51,286 bases of DNA. Origin: a virus. Below are positions 1 to 7,933 of this stretch, in pieces (positions within the stretch are counted from its first letter, which is position 1; every line of letters begins with the position of its first letter). The DNA lies in the IMG/VR virus record IMGVR_UViG_3300021432_000236, positions 1-51,286 of that record; one strand, given 5' to 3'. The translations under genes and the position numbers were made by a program. The notes beneath the pieces are model-generated. The model saw nothing but the letters and a program-made list of their open reading frames with translations, searched no databases and was not told the DNA's origin.

Positions 1-1
1 G

Positions 2-127
2 TCTTGGAGTAAATGTATTGATTATAAAGAGCAATACAATATGCTGCTATCGTTTATTCAATTTCATAGTACGGTTTATGAGGTAAAAGATGAGGGGCAG
101 GAAGACGGATTCTCAATTCTTAAGTGA
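2..127 (+). CDS. 3' end of an upstream gene (partial, unknown function)
   Basis: The window opens inside a reading frame that starts at base 2 and ends at TGA 125-127, giving 41 visible residues. The residue mix of charged and aromatic amino acids looks protein-like. It would overlap the next gene by 38 nt, longer than most overlaps here. A second open frame ends at base 86 and would not overlap, but its Cys/Arg-rich translation looks less like a real protein. No domain is recognisable from so short a tail. Confidence 0.45.
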   Translation, partial: SWSKCIDYKEQYNMLLSFIQFHSTVYEVKDEGQEDGFSILK

Positions 128-554
128 TTTTATTTCTACGTGTACCGCAGCAGAGATGGATACTCCTGAACTCATAGTTGCCTATGCTAAAAGTACTATT
201 GCTAATATTGATGAAGAAATTAAACGAATGGAACGGCAGAAGATTTATCGTTCTAAATTGCTGGGTGTAATTGAGGCTTTTGAAAAAGCTTCAACGGCTC
301 CTAAGATGGAAGAAATTAAAATTCTATCTTTCTTTAAGATTCAGAATCAGCAAATCTGTAAATTTATCTGTGATAATCTAAAGCGGGGCGTAGCGACTGT
401 TGAAGGGTTATGTAATTTGGAATTCTCCTCTGCCGACATTTTATTTTGTGTGAAGCAACTATTGGAGCATAAAGTAATCTCTAAATCGGGCAATCATTTG
501 TTAAGAGGAGAAATGTTTGATGAGTATCTTAAATTCGTACTAAGAGAGACCTAA
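90..554 (+). CDS. Unknown protein with coiled-coil N half and wHTH-like C terminus
   Basis: A 154-residue protein I do not recognise. Residues about 25-60 are rich in Lys/Glu/Arg with spaced hydrophobics and could form a helical hairpin. The last 60 residues read like a small winged helix (helix, 'EFSSADILFCVKQLLEHKVI', short strand), as in many small DNA-binding proteins. The start at 90 is preceded by GAGGT about six bases upstream. It begins the run of overlapping genes leading to the HU-like, DksA and ClpP genes. A DNA-binding role is inference only. Confidence 0.75.
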   Translation: MRGRKTDSQFLSDFISTCTAAEMDTPELIVAYAKSTIANIDEEIKRMERQKIYRSKLLGVIEAFEKASTAPKMEEIKILSFFKIQNQQICKFICDNLKRGVATVEGLCNLEFSSADILFCVKQLLEHKVISKSGNHLLRGEMFDEYLKFVLRET

Positions 555-931
555 TGTTTATAGCTTTATTCCTTAGAAATGGCAAAATACATATTGTTAG
601 TTATCGCCAAAGAGATGGTAACTATCGGGCGGTCTGTAATAAAACCATCAAGCCCGTAGATAGAATAAATACTATTGCTTTTGATAATACTTTCCCTGGT
701 ATTTGTGAATATTGCAAATCAGCTTACGACGAAATGTATCGTTCGGATTTAGAAGATGACACGGTAATGGCTCATAATAGTTCAACTAACAATTATGTAA
801 CATTAAGGGATTTACATCTGGTAGATTTTATGGGACCTAAAAACGATTATGAAACTCTTTTAGAAGATAAAACTTGGTATAAGTTAGCCAAATATCAGCG
901 TTTAGTTAAAAGAACCAAAAAACATGTCTAA
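554..931 (+). CDS. Unknown 125-residue protein
   Basis: Its ATG shares a base with the previous stop (TAATG), which suggests coupled translation. The first 30 residues look like two beta strands. Cys28 plus a CEYC pair near residues 51-54 could hold a metal, although a fourth ligand is not obvious. The C terminus is basic and runs 8 nt into the HU-like gene. No known family is recognised. Confidence 0.75.
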   Translation: MFIALFLRNGKIHIVSYRQRDGNYRAVCNKTIKPVDRINTIAFDNTFPGICEYCKSAYDEMYRSDLEDDTVMAHNSSTNNYVTLRDLHLVDFMGPKNDYETLLEDKTWYKLAKYQRLVKRTKKHV

Positions 932-1256
932 TGATTTATCTGTCAACAAAAGAACACTATGGCGATACGTCAACAATAAGATGCGTCATCTAATACATCA
1001 TTATCACATATTTGCTGTTATTACTATTTTGTTTGATGAGATGCTAAAGGATTTGATTAGTGGTAAAGATATTAGAATTTTCAATTTTGGAACTTTTACA
1101 TTGAAAGATATGAAGCCCAGAAGATATCATGATGTGACTCAGAGGCGCGTGGTTCTTTCTAAGGGACATCGTATTCTTCGTTTTGTGCTAGCTCCACAAA
1201 TTCGAAAAAAACTATGCGACCGCCTTGACCTTGACAAAACCTTAAGGAATGATTAA
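924..1256 (+). CDS. HU/IHF-family DNA-bending protein
   Basis: A 110-residue protein. From about residue 45 it follows the HU/IHF fold: a helix, then 'IRIFNFGTFTL' matching the conserved GFGTF core, a basic arm (KPRRYHDVTQRR), and a final strand-helix ending APQIRKKL. HU proteins bind DNA non-specifically as dimers and bend it, for nucleoid shaping, replication or packaging. The N terminus is about 20 residues longer than typical HU. The usual Arg-Asn-Pro at the tip of the DNA-intercalating arm is absent, so bending may be weaker or different. It overlaps the previous gene by 8 nt and lies just before the DksA and ClpP genes. Confidence 0.82.
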   Translation: MSNDLSVNKRTLWRYVNNKMRHLIHHYHIFAVITILFDEMLKDLISGKDIRIFNFGTFTLKDMKPRRYHDVTQRRVVLSKGHRILRFVLAPQIRKKLCDRLDLDKTLRND

Positions 1257-1258
1257 AA

Positions 1259-1639
1259 ATGAGCAGGAAAGGACCTCGACAGCTCGTGTTTGTTTGCGCG
1301 AGCATCTCTAGCGCTGGAGAGCTGGTAACCAAGATTATTCCAGCTAATTCTCCTGATGAAGCTACCAAGTTATTTACCGAACAATTCTCTCATGCGCCCA
1401 AAGAAGTATTGGGACCGTTTTTTAAGAAGCGTACGCAGGTAATTGAAAATACTAGGGTTCTAAAGTTCACCAATCAAACAAAGAAGGCTATATATAATGA
1501 TTGGATCGTCAACGCATTCATCCTAACAGAGCCGGCGAACCAGGCATATTTGGTCTTCCTCAAAAGGGCGGATGACAAAAAGCTGCCTACACCTAAGGGC
1601 ACTATCACGGTGCCCGTTTCTGATCTAAGGTTCCTATAA
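1259..1639 (+). CDS. Unknown 126-residue protein
   Basis: No family recognised. The protein starts two bases after the HU-like gene and its stop overlaps the DksA start (TAATG), so it sits inside the same transcription unit. The pattern is alpha/beta: a first strand 'RQLVFVCASI', a Glu/Ala helix region, and a C-terminal pair of strands ending in 'TVPVSDLRF'. No signal peptide, membrane segment or zinc motif is visible. Confidence 0.75.
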   Translation: MSRKGPRQLVFVCASISSAGELVTKIIPANSPDEATKLFTEQFSHAPKEVLGPFFKKRTQVIENTRVLKFTNQTKKAIYNDWIVNAFILTEPANQAYLVFLKRADDKKLPTPKGTITVPVSDLRFL

Positions 1640-1992
1640 TGCTAACCAAGAAATTCCTCAAGCAAACAAAAGAGAAACTCCTCTTAGAAAGAGATGAACT
1701 ACTAGAAAAGTCGACCAAACGTCCTGATATAGACACGGATGGAGATGAGACTGACGAGATTCAAGGTAATTTGTTAATTGATTTACACAATCAACTAACC
1801 ACTAGAAATCATTCTAAATTATTTCAGATTGCTGATGCTCTGAAAAGAATAGATGATAAGACGTACGGAATTTGCCAAGATTGTGAAGAGAACATTCCCG
1901 AGAAGAGGCTCTCTGCTAATCCATATTTTCTAACCTGTGTTTCCTGCGCGGAAGAACGCGAGACAGAGGAAAAACAAAGAAAGAGATTCTAA
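1639..1992 (+). CDS. DksA/TraR-family zinc-finger transcription regulator
   Basis: A 117-residue protein. The C-terminal half carries the family's four-cysteine zinc finger: YGICQDC (Cys79, Cys82), then EKRLSANPYFLTCVSC (Cys100, Cys103), followed by an acidic-basic helix. The N-terminal half is a helical hairpin with an acidic turn (DTDGDETDE, residues 32-40). In DksA that coiled-coil tip enters the RNA polymerase secondary channel and its Asp residues tune initiation. The family is common in bacteria, plasmids and phages. Here it would most simply redirect host RNA polymerase. It overlaps the previous gene and is two bases from the first ClpP-like gene. Confidence 0.9.
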   Translation: MLTKKFLKQTKEKLLLERDELLEKSTKRPDIDTDGDETDEIQGNLLIDLHNQLTTRNHSKLFQIADALKRIDDKTYGICQDCEENIPEKRLSANPYFLTCVSCAEERETEEKQRKRF

Positions 1993-1994
1993 CA

Positions 1995-2585
1995 TTGAAT
2001 ACTATTGTAACTGAAACGACTGAACATGGCGAAATGCCAATTGACGTCTATCACAAGCTAGCCAATGACCGTATTTTGTTCATCACAGAGTACATTACTG
2101 ATCGTGTTGCTGCCGACATCACCGCTACTCTATTATTGAAGGACAGTGAAGATTCTGAAAAGAAGATAACTTTGTTTATCAATTCACAGGGCGGCGACAT
2201 TCGTAATGCTTTTATGATTGTTGATATGATGAACATGATTGATGCTCCTATCGAAACAGTCTGCATTGGCGCTGCCATGGATGAAGCCGCTCTCATTTTG
2301 ACTTCTGGTGCTCCTGGCATGAGATTTGCTACCAAAAATTCTCGTATTGCTGCTAGCCAGCTGGTACATGAGTGGATTACCCGCGCCGACCTAACAGATG
2401 CTAAAAGGTATTTGGAGTTGGCATTAGTTGATAACAAACGCATGATGGAGATTTTTGCTAAAACAACCGGTAAAAGTTTAAAGCAAGTCATGGAAGATTT
2501 TGAGCGACGAGTGTTTATGGGTGCTGCTCATGCAGCCAAGTATGGTTTAATTGACAAAGTAGTTAGTTTTAGTAAGGTGCAATAA
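1995..2585 (+). CDS. ClpP-like protein lacking catalytic Ser (ClpR-like)
   Basis: A 196-residue ClpP-fold protein (family S14). It matches ClpP across 'ITLFINSQGGDIRNAF', the APIETVCIG strand, RFATKNSR and the C-terminal YGLIDKV. The nucleophile position of the GxAASMGA motif reads GAAMDEAA, so Ser is Asp96. At the canonical His position (NSRVMIH in ClpP) there is Ser121, with a His four residues on at 125. Only the Asp (Asp168) is kept. It is therefore probably not proteolytic itself and may form a mixed ring with the next protein, like plastid and cyanobacterial ClpR. The start is a TTG at 1995 with no strong RBS; an ATG at 2034 is the alternative. Confidence 0.88.
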   Translation: MNTIVTETTEHGEMPIDVYHKLANDRILFITEYITDRVAADITATLLLKDSEDSEKKITLFINSQGGDIRNAFMIVDMMNMIDAPIETVCIGAAMDEAALILTSGAPGMRFATKNSRIAASQLVHEWITRADLTDAKRYLELALVDNKRMMEIFAKTTGKSLKQVMEDFERRVFMGAAHAAKYGLIDKVVSFSKVQ

Positions 2586-3178
2586 TGGGAAAAGGATGCG
2601 ATCACAATCACGACCATATTCGTGCTCCCCTTCTTGCAGGATATGCTGACACCTATGTTAAACTGGCTAAACATCGTATTTTGGTGGTAGCCGAAGATGT
2701 TTCTGACACCATGGCAGCGGAATTGTCCGCTATGTTGCTCTATTTTGACAACGAAGATCATGAAGCAACCATTGAAATGCACATTCATTCTGATGGTGGG
2801 GCTGTAACGGGATTGCTAAACATTTATGATGTTATGCAAATGGTTCAAGCTCCCATCAAAACTGTTTGTGTAGGTAAGTGTTTTTCAGCAGCGGCTGTAT
2901 TATTGGCAGCAGGTAATAAAGGTGAAAGGTATGCTCAGAAGAATTCTAGCATTATGATTCACGGTATTCAGTGCGGTTTTCCCATTCCAGGTCACGACAT
3001 GACCTCTTCCAAAAACTATTATGAGTTTTTGGTGGAAAACAACGACAATATTATGAAGATTTTGGCACATCATACGGGTCACTCCCTCGAAAAAGTGAAG
3101 AATGACTGCAAGCAAGATGTTTACATGGATGCCAAGCAAGCGTTAGAATATGGACTAATTGACCATATCATCGGATAA
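2585..3178 (+). CDS. ClpP-like serine protease with intact triad
   Basis: A 197-residue ClpP-family peptidase. The nucleophile motif CVGKCFSAAAVLL has Ser101, the next motif NSSIMIHG has His126, and KVKNDCKQD has Asp174. HSDGGAVTGLLNIYDVM is the oxyanion strand-helix region. ClpP forms two stacked seven-subunit rings that degrade proteins fed by an AAA+ unfoldase. The N terminus has a His/Asp/Cys cluster (GCDHNHDHIRAP) not usual for ClpP. Its ATG overlaps the stop of the catalytically altered copy (TAATG), so the two are probably made in fixed ratio. No ClpX, ClpA or ClpC gene is in this window, so a host unfoldase may be used. A terminator follows. Confidence 0.92.
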   Translation: MGKGCDHNHDHIRAPLLAGYADTYVKLAKHRILVVAEDVSDTMAAELSAMLLYFDNEDHEATIEMHIHSDGGAVTGLLNIYDVMQMVQAPIKTVCVGKCFSAAAVLLAAGNKGERYAQKNSSIMIHGIQCGFPIPGHDMTSSKNYYEFLVENNDNIMKILAHHTGHSLEKVKNDCKQDVYMDAKQALEYGLIDHIIG

Positions 3179-3198
3179 ATGAAGTGTGTTGTGGAGTC

Positions 3199-3233
3199 AA
3201 TAATGCCCTCGTAACTGAGGGCATTATTGTTTT
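3199..3233 (+). terminator. Rho-independent terminator after the ClpP pair
   Basis: A perfect 12-bp inverted repeat (AATAATGCCCTC / GAGGGCATTATT) with a six-base loop is followed by GTTTT. It ends the first block of overlapping genes, 20 nt after the second ClpP stop. Confidence 0.9.
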
Positions 3234-3277
3234 AGCTGTCTGAAATGTGAGGAATATCAATAATTCCCTATATCTTT

Positions 3278-4675
3278 ATGCTAAAAGTGGCGGTTCCTGA
3301 TCCAGTTCAATTAAAGCTGAGACAAAACAAAAAGTTATGGAATAAAGAAGTCTCGACTTTTATTAATGATCTGATCAATTTCAAAAAGACTATGAATGGT
3401 GCTCCCTCCAAATTTCATCCGGAGAAAGGTACTATTAAAGATCCTATTCCTGCCGATCCTGCTACTATCATTGGAGTTTTAGCCGACGATTTTCGTGATA
3501 TTGCTGAAAAGGGCAATGCCATCATTACAGAGCAGATTAATTACTCCAAGACCCGTCGTAAATCCCAGCCAAAGGCTCCATTAGCTCCTGCACCGACTGG
3601 AACCGCTCCAACTACACCTCCGACTCCTGAAGCGCCTCCTGCGCCAGATTTGTCCAAGCAATTGGCAGCTTTTGAACAAAAGTATGGTTTGGTTGCCGAA
3701 GGCTCTAATCCACTCTCTAGATTTTTCACCAGATTGTTAACTCCAACTTTTGGTGTTAGTGAAGCGGCTCGTATTCGTAAATATAGGATGTCTTTGCTGG
3801 ATGCTTGTGTCAAAACTTATAAAGCACTTGGCAAGTTACAGGTAGAGATTGTTAAATCTTCTCCCGAAAGTATTAATATGTCTAATTCCATTCTTCATCA
3901 AGCATGGAACGATTGGACTTTAGTGGTAAGAGGTTTGGCTACCTATAAACAGAATATGCCAAAAGAAGTTCCAGATGCTGGTGGTGAAATTGCTCCTCCC
4001 GAAGATATGTCAACCACTACACCAGTTACTCCTGGTGCTCCCTCCACGCCCCAAGAAGACCCATCTAAATTTCCTTCTCTTAAACAGGCGTTGGATGCGG
4101 TCAATGATTTTAATGCTAACTCCGGAAGATTCACCTCTGATAATGTAGGTGATTTGGTTAGGACTATTGAAAAGTTTTATATGACCAAGAACTTGACTAC
4201 CGCTCAGGCAGTAGTTAAAGCCTATCAAAAACTATTAAGTGATCTGAACACTAAGTACCAGACTGCTGGCAGCAATTTAAGTGAAGTCGCGGATATGAAA
4301 GAAGAGAATAAACGAGCCAATAATCCTCCCGCTACAGCTGCGGTAAGCTCTCATTTAGAGAAGGTTTCTCAAGATTTCTTGAAGAAGTGGTTGGGTAAAA
4401 CTACACATCAACTAAGCGTATTTGATAAAACCTCTGTGTATCGTTTAGATATTTACAAGATGGCAGGTGAAATTAGAAAGAACATTAACCAGACCATGGA
4501 TTCTTTGGAAAAAGGAATGAGTGTTGATGAGCTAGATCCGTTAGTGACTCAGATTAACAAAGATATGTCAGCTATGAGAATGTTCATGAGATCTTTGCAT
4601 CTTAATGCTCCTCCACAAAAGAAGAAGACTCCTCGTAGTCAGCTACCGCCTGGTGCGTTAGAAAACATTTTTTGA
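3278..4675 (+). CDS. Unknown helical protein with Pro-rich linkers (possible virion protein)
   Basis: A 465-residue protein of unknown family. It is built of helical blocks (about residues 1-95, 125-225, 260-345 and 360-445) separated by Pro/Ala/Thr-rich linkers at about 95-122 and 225-265, with a short basic, Pro-containing tail. Similar helical-plus-linker architecture appears in the probable virion proteins near 41-50 kb, which is the only reason to suggest a structural role. No membrane segment or enzyme motif is seen. It is the first gene after a terminator, so it needs its own promoter. No Shine-Dalgarno sequence is visible before the ATG, but a small inverted repeat (GGAAT...ATTCC, 3251-3267) lies just upstream. 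Confidence 0.8.
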   Translation: MLKVAVPDPVQLKLRQNKKLWNKEVSTFINDLINFKKTMNGAPSKFHPEKGTIKDPIPADPATIIGVLADDFRDIAEKGNAIITEQINYSKTRRKSQPKAPLAPAPTGTAPTTPPTPEAPPAPDLSKQLAAFEQKYGLVAEGSNPLSRFFTRLLTPTFGVSEAARIRKYRMSLLDACVKTYKALGKLQVEIVKSSPESINMSNSILHQAWNDWTLVVRGLATYKQNMPKEVPDAGGEIAPPEDMSTTTPVTPGAPSTPQEDPSKFPSLKQALDAVNDFNANSGRFTSDNVGDLVRTIEKFYMTKNLTTAQAVVKAYQKLLSDLNTKYQTAGSNLSEVADMKEENKRANNPPATAAVSSHLEKVSQDFLKKWLGKTTHQLSVFDKTSVYRLDIYKMAGEIRKNINQTMDSLEKGMSVDELDPLVTQINKDMSAMRMFMRSLHLNAPPQKKKTPRSQLPPGALENIF

Positions 4676-4681
4676 GGTAAT

Positions 4682-5089
4682 ATGGAAGAGGGTATCATCT
4701 ACATTCATAATAACGTTTTTAACACGCTAATAGCTGTTTCAGAAGATGAGCAGGCGCAGGGTTTAATGGGACAAACTTGGCCACCTCCCGTTATGTCATT
4801 TGTTTATGCGGAACCGCGTGTTACTAAATTCTGGATGAAGAACACTCCAAGCCCATTAGATATTGTGTTTTGCCACAATGGTAAGGTTACTCAAATTTGT
4901 AAGGGCGAACCCTACTCTACCACTATGATTGGTGATAACAAATTTAGTGATTTGGTCATCGAGTTCCCATATGGGACCGCTGTAACCTCAGGTATCAAAT
5001 TGGGGCATAGTGTGGGACTCGTCAAACCGACCGTCGAGGAATTAAAAAAAATCATTGCTGAAAAATATCATGGAATTGTAAAACTTTGA
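4682..5089 (+). CDS. DUF192-family protein
   Basis: A 135-residue protein matching DUF192 throughout: the 'QGLMGQ' motif, then 'MSFVYAEP' in place of GMLFvF, the hallmark 'KFWMKNTPSPLDIVFCHNGKV' region (Trp/Met/Lys/Asn and Leu-Asp-Ile), and a C-terminal 'VIEFPYGTAVTSGIKLGHSV'. The family is a small beta-rich fold of unknown biochemical role found in bacteria and archaea. It is usually exported or lipid-linked, but this copy has no signal peptide. GAGGTAAT precedes the ATG. It sits between the Pro-rich protein and the FtsK-like motor. Confidence 0.85.
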   Translation: MEEGIIYIHNNVFNTLIAVSEDEQAQGLMGQTWPPPVMSFVYAEPRVTKFWMKNTPSPLDIVFCHNGKVTQICKGEPYSTTMIGDNKFSDLVIEFPYGTAVTSGIKLGHSVGLVKPTVEELKKIIAEKYHGIVKL

Positions 5090-5122
5090 CGGGCTTGCTT
5101 TTCTAATTTTAGTGATTATGTT

Positions 5123-6127
5123 ATGGGTATCAAGATGGAACTCATTCAAGACTTTAACAAAATTCTGACCTCCTTCAACATCAAGGCTTCCTGTGTCGAT
5201 CACAGAAGGGTGGATAACTATTTCTACTATGACCTGAAGTTGAATCCTAGTGCTAAAGTGAAGGATGTGCAAAAGTATAGTGATGAGATTTCGCTGGCAC
5301 TCAAAACGCCATGTAAACCTAGTGTCAAGGTTTTACACAGTGAGGGTGTGGTTAGATTAGAATTTGCCACGCCACGTTTAGCTCCGCTCAAACTATTTGA
5401 TTACTTTACTAACTATGGTATTCCTAAAGGTGAGATCAACTGCCTATTAGGTCAGACAGTAGATGGCAAAGAGATGTGGATGGATTTAGCTACTAATCCT
5501 CATATGATTGTTTCTGGCACCACAGGATCTGGTAAAAGCACACTCATTCACAATATCATCGCTAACCTGCTTAATTACAACAATGTGGATTTGTATCTAT
5601 CCGATCCGAAGCGTATTGAGTTTATTGAGTACAGTAATCGTATTAAGAGTATCGATGTTCGATTTTCTTACGATGAAACTTTGGCACTCATCAATAATGC
5701 CTTAGAGTTGATGGAATTTAGATATGAACTGATACGTCGGGGTAATATCAAGATTACAGATTTCAAACCAATGGTAATTATCATTGATGAGTTTGCCGAT
5801 CTTATTATGCAAGATAAGAATGATGCCTTTTATACTTCGCTGTGTCGTCTAGCGCAGAAGTGTCGAGCGGCTCGTATTCATATCATTCTGGCGACGCAGC
5901 GTCCCTCGGTCAATATTATTAATGGAACCATCAAAGCTAACTTTCCGGCTCGCATTGCCTGCCGAGTAGCTAGCCATGTGGATTCCAAAGTTATTCTCGA
6001 TGCTTCTGGAGCTGAGAACCTATTGGGTAAGGGTGATGCTTTGGTTCGCGATAACTCACGTTTTCTAGAACGTTTTCAAGTGGCATATACTGACGCAGCG
6101 GAAGTCTGCTCTGTATTCGGAGAATAA
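5123..6127 (+). CDS. FtsK/SpoIIIE-type DNA translocase ATPase
   Basis: A 334-residue motor that matches the FtsK/SpoIIIE core closely. It has Walker A GTTGSGKST (132-140), 'SDPKRIEFIEY' (the DPKR/E-Y motif), Walker B 'MVIIIDEFADLI' (217-228), then 'RAARIHIILATQRPSVNII' and 'IKANFPARIACRV...DSKVILD..GAENLLGKGD'. Residues 1-100 resemble the alpha/beta domain before the motor. The membrane N terminus and the gamma DNA-reading winged helix of cellular FtsK are absent. Such motors form hexamers that pump double-stranded DNA. A job in moving or packaging phage DNA is inference. The ATG has no clear RBS; Met5 (5135) is an alternative. Confidence 0.93.
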   Translation: MGIKMELIQDFNKILTSFNIKASCVDHRRVDNYFYYDLKLNPSAKVKDVQKYSDEISLALKTPCKPSVKVLHSEGVVRLEFATPRLAPLKLFDYFTNYGIPKGEINCLLGQTVDGKEMWMDLATNPHMIVSGTTGSGKSTLIHNIIANLLNYNNVDLYLSDPKRIEFIEYSNRIKSIDVRFSYDETLALINNALELMEFRYELIRRGNIKITDFKPMVIIIDEFADLIMQDKNDAFYTSLCRLAQKCRAARIHIILATQRPSVNIINGTIKANFPARIACRVASHVDSKVILDASGAENLLGKGDALVRDNSRFLERFQVAYTDAAEVCSVFGE

Positions 6128-7473
6128 TGCAAACAGTTCGTCCCGATAATCTACTAGAGGTAGATAATCTCATTGATAGTTTCTTGAAAAAGCATGAGCA
6201 AGGTATTGCTACTTTGCATCGTATCTATTTTCATAACAGTGATCAGTTGTCCATTCGCGCTTTAGTGGCGGAACTAATGGATGAATTGAGGACGGGCTGC
6301 GTTACTTTTTTGAATAAAGATTCTTCTATGGAAGAGTTAGATGCTTATCTGTTTTATATTGTCAATGATTTTGCCAAGAAGAAAGCAGCTTCGCACGCCA
6401 AAAGAAAAACAGAGTACCTGTGCCCCGGTTGTCTCGTTTCTGGTAAAGAAAATCTAATCTTCATCATCAATAAGTTTTTTAGGTGCGAAGATTGTGAAGC
6501 AGAATTACGTAGCGCAACCGACCCTAAAAGAGTTGCCTTCTATCGTACCTTCTATAAACATAATAAGAATGGCTACAGATGTTCGGACTGTGAGCGATTT
6601 ATTCCACATCCTATCGATGATTCTCCGGTGGTATCCTGTCCCTATTTCGACTGTGTTTTTGTAGGAGCTTGGTCATCTCTCAGACGAATGCACCATCCCA
6701 ACTCTCAAAGTAATGTAGAGATGTTAACTTTGGATGCCGATCAAGGTGGGCAGTGTTGGAAAAATGTCATTCCAGACTACGCCATGGATCCACAGAATCA
6801 GTTGTTAGAGCAAGAACAACTAGATAATAATGTCAAACTTCTCAAAGAAGTGATTGACTCTCAGAGTACCAGCATTCATTATAGTAGTTCTGAGTTTACT
6901 GTCAAACATAAATGTTTAGTATATGAAGCTTTCAAGAAACTACTGAAAAAGTATCCCGAAGGAATGGTAGAGTATCTGCTGTATGGCAGTAGGTCAGGCG
7001 GTTTCCAACATAAAGCTTTTCAAGAATACATTAATTTATTGGAGGCATCCATTCCCTTCTCTTTTAATAAGGGGAAGAAGCCTTATAAGGTAGAATCCCT
7101 GTTGGACCCTAATCTTAATCTATTTGATGGTATTAGTGTGTTTGAGGGAATGGTTTCTGATAAACTAGAAATCAAAAATGGAACCAAAGAATTTTATGTA
7201 GGCGGCAGAAAAGCCGCTTACACTCAACCATATTTCATGGGCAAAATTCTAAGCATTACTGAAAAGACCAGTAAAGCACCGCTAACCGATCATATTGAAG
7301 AATATAGTTTTATCAAAATCAAAATGAGGGATATAGATCCTGGTACAGAGGTTATTGTTACTCATTTAAGAGTGCCTCCACACTATCAGATGGGCGGTAT
7401 GGTTCACGTCAATCGAATAAGAAAAAAGATTGTAGACCGCGCCCACCTTCTGAAAAAAGGCTACAATGAATAA
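6127..7473 (+). CDS. Double zinc-ribbon protein, possibly sigma-like
   Basis: A 448-residue protein whose ATG overlaps the FtsK-like stop. Two four-cysteine zinc ribbons are clear: Cys99/102 with Cys120/123, and Cys142/145 with Cys161/166. The N terminus (about 40-95), with 'ELDAYLFYIVNDFAKKKA', resembles the region 2 helix of ECF sigma factors (AWLyrIarNla). Residues about 220-310 are helical, and the last 120 look beta-rich. I cannot assign a family. A transcription or DNA-binding role is plausible from the zinc ribbons and sigma-like helix but unproven. Confidence 0.8.
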   Translation: MQTVRPDNLLEVDNLIDSFLKKHEQGIATLHRIYFHNSDQLSIRALVAELMDELRTGCVTFLNKDSSMEELDAYLFYIVNDFAKKKAASHAKRKTEYLCPGCLVSGKENLIFIINKFFRCEDCEAELRSATDPKRVAFYRTFYKHNKNGYRCSDCERFIPHPIDDSPVVSCPYFDCVFVGAWSSLRRMHHPNSQSNVEMLTLDADQGGQCWKNVIPDYAMDPQNQLLEQEQLDNNVKLLKEVIDSQSTSIHYSSSEFTVKHKCLVYEAFKKLLKKYPEGMVEYLLYGSRSGGFQHKAFQEYINLLEASIPFSFNKGKKPYKVESLLDPNLNLFDGISVFEGMVSDKLEIKNGTKEFYVGGRKAAYTQPYFMGKILSITEKTSKAPLTDHIEEYSFIKIKMRDIDPGTEVIVTHLRVPPHYQMGGMVHVNRIRKKIVDRAHLLKKGYNE

Positions 7474-7933
7474 AGCTCAATACGCAGTATATGATGTATA
7501 CAAGCCTGAGACTAATTACATAAAGCTATCTACACCTTTTTTGGTAAAATCTCGTTGTAAGTTTTGTCGAGGATTACCTATGCATTACTACTACATCAAA
7601 AGCCGTGGATTGTATCAAGATCCTAGCAAATTGGTGCAATGGTTTCAGGATGTTTCAAAACATTTTAAGAGAATGTGTACGGAACACTATTTTTTGAGTG
7701 AGCCACGATACTGTGGTGGAATGGCGAATTTTTCGCAGACTCCCTTTTACAAAGGATATAATCCAACACTACACCGCACTCGTGGTGTTAGCAACTCATC
7801 TGAAATGTCAGAATTTCTAATGTGTGAATGTGGCGGGACCTCTTGGGCGTTTAGAAACAAAGCCGTCAAGAACCGACCTGAAATTGTTAATAGGAAGTCT
7901 CGTAAAAATTTCCCTCAAAAATTCGAATTTTGA
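7466..7933 (+). CDS. Unknown Cys-containing protein
   Basis: A 155-residue protein overlapping the previous gene by 8 nt. A CKFC pair near residue 31 and a CECG pair near residue 122 could form one zinc site across the fold. Aromatic residues are abundant in the middle (HYYYIKSRG, WFQDV). The tail is basic (NRKSRKNF). The gene converges with the minus-strand gene that follows, and the two share 19 bp at their 3' ends. No family recognised. Confidence 0.75.
   Translation: MNKAQYAVYDVYKPETNYIKLSTPFLVKSRCKFCRGLPMHYYYIKSRGLYQDPSKLVQWFQDVSKHFKRMCTEHYFLSEPRYCGGMANFSQTPFYKGYNPTLHRTRGVSNSSEMSEFLMCECGGTSWAFRNKAVKNRPEIVNRKSRKNFPQKFEF

Noticed and set aside
3-86. Alternative reading frame at the window start ending at base 86
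   Set aside because: Its Cys/Arg-rich translation looks less like a real protein than the frame ending at 127, though the issue cannot be settled here.
2051-2491. Long minus-strand open frame opposite the first ClpP-like gene
   Set aside because: It lies wholly opposite a clear ClpP family gene, has no ribosome binding site, and its translation is low-quality Ser/Met/Ala-rich sequence.
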